Of a DNA stretch of 64,000 bases, positions 61,982-64,000 are shown one piece after another; the first letter of the stretch is position 1; each line of letters begins with the position of its first letter. The notes under the pieces are model-generated. The model was not told the origin of the DNA. It saw only the letters and a program-made list of their open reading frames with translations, and made no database searches. The DNA is from JAAXQD01 sp963790095 (GTDB lineage: Bacteria; Desulfobacterota; Desulfobacteria; Desulfobacterales; UBA11574): NCBI GenBank assembly GCA_963790095.1, contig CAWBNO010000029.1, positions 1 through 64,000 on the forward strand, in the 5' to 3' direction. The position numbers and the translations under genes are program-made.

Positions 61982-63325
61982 ATGATGGATAAAATAAAAA
62001 ACAGGCCGATTAAACCGGAACACAGCAAAGAGAATTTTGTAACCGCCGTTGTGGCAAATAGTTCGGGTGAGATTTTCGATCTCCATGGATATGCAGCTGC
62101 AGGAATGGCGGGCGCCGCCCTCGTTCCCCTGACATTGGATGACACGATTCCGATGCCGTTCGGGGGAGAGCTGATGATGATGCCGGACAGAAAGCCTGTT
62201 CTTTACAATATTGGCAATCGCCGGTTTGAAATATTGGATGAAAATCCATACGCACCCGGAGAACTGATCTTTCCGGTTGCGGCATTTAATTCACCCGGTT
62301 TTGTCATTTCTTATGTGAGCGCCTACCGGGAAAATACGGCCGCCGGATTTCTTCCCCTGTTTTCATACGGGGCCGTGGGATGGCACGAAGACAGATTCAG
62401 ATCTGCAGTGATACGGGTGGACAGGGAACCGCGGCAGGATTTGCGGTGGATGAAACCCGAAGATGTCGTTGCCGGAATCGCCGACATACAAAGGAAAATG
62501 CCGGACAACCGACTGGAAACCCACCTTGAAAAATGCGCCATGGAATACGGCTGCCCGGCAGCCAAGAATTTCTTTTTGGGCAGGTATGAGGCACCGCTGC
62601 CGACCTCCCCAAGCTGCAATGCACGCTGTTTGGGCTGTTTGTCCCTTCAAAAAGACAATGAAATTCCCATCAGTCAAACCAGAATCAATTTCACGCCGTC
62701 TTCGGCGGAGATTGCCGAGATCGCACTTTTACACACACGGCGGGTAAAACAAAGCGTTGTCAGCTTTGGACAGGGGTGTGAAGGAGATCCCTTACTGGCC
62801 GCCCACGTCATTGGGCCGGCCATAAATCAGATTCGCTCGGTGACCGGTGGCGGTACCATCAATATGAACACCAACGGGAGCAAGCCACAAACCCTGAAAA
62901 AGCTGTTTGAAGCCGGCCTCGACAGCGTTCGAATCAGTCTCAACAGTGTCAGAAAAGACTGCTATAATGCATACTTTCGGCCCAACGGTTACAGCTTTTC
63001 GGATGTTATAAAGAGCATTGAAATTGCACTGGAACTGGGAAAATTTGTATCCATCAATTATTTAAATTGCCCCGGATTTACCGACTCCCCAAAAGAGCTG
63101 GAAACGCTGACTGATTTTTTAAAGGCCCATCCCATAGGCATGATTCAATGGCGAAACTTAAATTTCGATCCCATCCGGTATTGGGATATGATGTCTGCTG
63201 TTGCCGACCACGGCACACCTTTGGGGATGCAGCATATTCTCGATGGAATTAAAGAATCTTTTCCCGGTCTAAAATACGGATACTTTAATCCTCCCAAAGA
63301 AAAGTTTTACGTGAATAGATCCTAA
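61982..63325 (+). CDS. Radical SAM protein (447 aa)
   Basis: The start ATG (61982, or 61985) follows GGAGGAAGAG; the frame opens earlier but without signal. The N-terminal 200 residues form an unknown domain. Residues about 212-219 hold the [4Fe-4S] SAM site CNARCLGC (CX3CX2C). TGGGTINMNTNGSKPQTLKK then GLDSVRISLNSVRKDC follow as the TIM-barrel core. The substrate is unknown. It is followed by PrmA 25 bases downstream, so a link to ribosomal protein or translation modification is possible. Confidence 0.85.
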   Translation: MMDKIKNRPIKPEHSKENFVTAVVANSSGEIFDLHGYAAAGMAGAALVPLTLDDTIPMPFGGELMMMPDRKPVLYNIGNRRFEILDENPYAPGELIFPVAAFNSPGFVISYVSAYRENTAAGFLPLFSYGAVGWHEDRFRSAVIRVDREPRQDLRWMKPEDVVAGIADIQRKMPDNRLETHLEKCAMEYGCPAAKNFFLGRYEAPLPTSPSCNARCLGCLSLQKDNEIPISQTRINFTPSSAEIAEIALLHTRRVKQSVVSFGQGCEGDPLLAAHVIGPAINQIRSVTGGGTINMNTNGSKPQTLKKLFEAGLDSVRISLNSVRKDCYNAYFRPNGYSFSDVIKSIEIALELGKFVSINYLNCPGFTDSPKELETLTDFLKAHPIGMIQWRNLNFDPIRYWDMMSAVADHGTPLGMQHILDGIKESFPGLKYGYFNPPKEKFYVNRS

Positions 63326-63350
63326 CGTTATAAGGAGACCCTAAAAAATC

Positions 63351-64000
63351 ATGCGCTGGATAGAAGCAAAGGTTATTTTTGAATCCCAAGACACCCAATT
63401 GGCAACAGAGCTCATTTCCCATCTGTTTTATGACCTTGGCCTCCAGGGCGTTGTTGTGGAAACGCCGGAAATCGACCCTTCGGAAGATTGGGGGGACGAT
63501 GCCCTAATCCCCGAACACTGGGCGGTGATCGGTTATTTTCCCCATGACGAACAGTCTAAAAAACGGCTTAAAACCATTGAAAAAAATCTGGAAACCCTCG
63601 AAACCATAAACGGCATCAAATCCCGCACCGTTTATGCCGGGATCGACGAAGCAGACTGGAGTGAAACATGGAAAGCTTTTTTCAAGCCCGAAAAAATCAC
63701 CGAAAACATCGTGGTGAAACCCACCTGGAAGAACTATTCCCGGAATCGCGATGACATCGTTCTTGAGATCGATCCGGGCATGGCGTTTGGTACCGGAACC
63801 CATCCCACAACCACCATGTGCATCGCCATGATTGAAAAATATCTTAAAAGAACCGATTCTTTTCTGGATGTGGGGACCGGTTCAGGCATCCTTATGGTTG
63901 CGGCGGCAAAACTGGGGGCAAGCAACGTCTGGGGAACGGACAATGACGCCGTCGCTGTTGATATTGCGCGTAAGAATTTGATTCAAAACAGAATATCGGA
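63351..64000 (+). CDS. prmA: Ribosomal protein L11 methyltransferase (3' end outside window)
   Basis: AAGGAG lies 13 nt before the ATG. The N-terminal domain (about 1-100) and the catalytic start, VLEIDPGMAFGTGTHPTT, FLDVGTGSGILMVAAAKLGA and TDNDAVAVDIARKN, are those of PrmA, which trimethylates L11. The gene is cut by the window end after about 216 codons. Confidence 0.93.
   Translation, partial: MRWIEAKVIFESQDTQLATELISHLFYDLGLQGVVVETPEIDPSEDWGDDALIPEHWAVIGYFPHDEQSKKRLKTIEKNLETLETINGIKSRTVYAGIDEADWSETWKAFFKPEKITENIVVKPTWKNYSRNRDDIVLEIDPGMAFGTGTHPTTTMCIAMIEKYLKRTDSFLDVGTGSGILMVAAAKLGASNVWGTDNDAVAVDIARKNLIQNRIS

Overview
The window looks like chromosome of a strictly anaerobic Gram-negative bacterium of the Desulfobacterota, most likely a Desulfobacterales sulfate reducer. 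This is inferred from the formate dehydrogenase / HdrA / MvhD / NuoEF-type operon with in-frame selenocysteine UGA codons, the gene order DUF4390-NtrY-NtrX-RsmD-CoaD, LpxC (lipopolysaccharide outer membrane), many sigma-54-type regulators and cysteine-rich small proteins. No rRNA or CRISPR array was seen; there is one tRNA (Ala, GGC).

Region 1 (1 to about 20.6 kb) is AT-rich and accessory. It holds single, mostly short genes nearly all on the + strand: zinc-ribbon proteins, lipoproteins, a DUF2141-like protein, a CGGC protein, a Bfd-like protein, a MaoC hydratase, an amidase and PilZ/XRE genes. Between them lie at least eight full or nearly full copies, plus several partial ones, of one interspersed repeat. 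Its core carries a rho-independent terminator hairpin (GGCAAATCC/GGATTTGCC followed by T6) and a conserved AT-rich tail. The region also contains gene fragments (caspase-like, tRNA-binding domain, MBL hydrolase, cobalamin adenosyltransferase, IS110 transposase), a twice frameshifted CPA2 antiporter, an ORF-depleted group II intron remnant and a 108-bp MITE-like element.

Region 2 (20.7-39.3 kb) has core-like composition. A PfpI/DJ-1 protein and a formyltransferase-family gene face a seven-gene minus-strand operon reading HdrA N-terminal module, NuoE, NuoF, a 1080-aa NuoG-N/HdrA fusion, MvhD, a FrhB/FdhB-like Fe-S protein and FdhA. Three of these genes (HdrA fragment, MvhD, FdhA) contain an in-frame UGA exactly where their families carry the catalytic or ligand Cys/Sec, each followed 14-16 nt later by a small hairpin. 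Together they suggest a cytoplasmic complex coupling formate, NAD(H) and probably ferredoxin or thiol carriers by flavin-based bifurcation. Upstream lie a double-receiver adaptor protein and a three-gene two-component cluster (heme-motif sensor kinase, REC-fused kinase, NtrC-type activator).

Region 3 (39.6-64 kb) is mostly housekeeping: LysM protein, second XRE regulator, ComM, LpxC, NtrY/NtrX, RsmD, CoaD, thiamine genes under two divergent TPP riboswitches (ThiD plus an atypical NRAMP-like permease on the minus strand; ThiZ-ThiX-ThiY plus a truncated TenA on the plus strand), DUF481 outer-membrane protein, PilZ protein, tRNA-Ala, PpiD/SurA-like foldase, YjbQ, a radical SAM protein and PrmA running off the end. 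The XRE regulator at 40.7 kb and the amidase-XRE-PilZ locus at 14 kb share a duplicated promoter/operator region.
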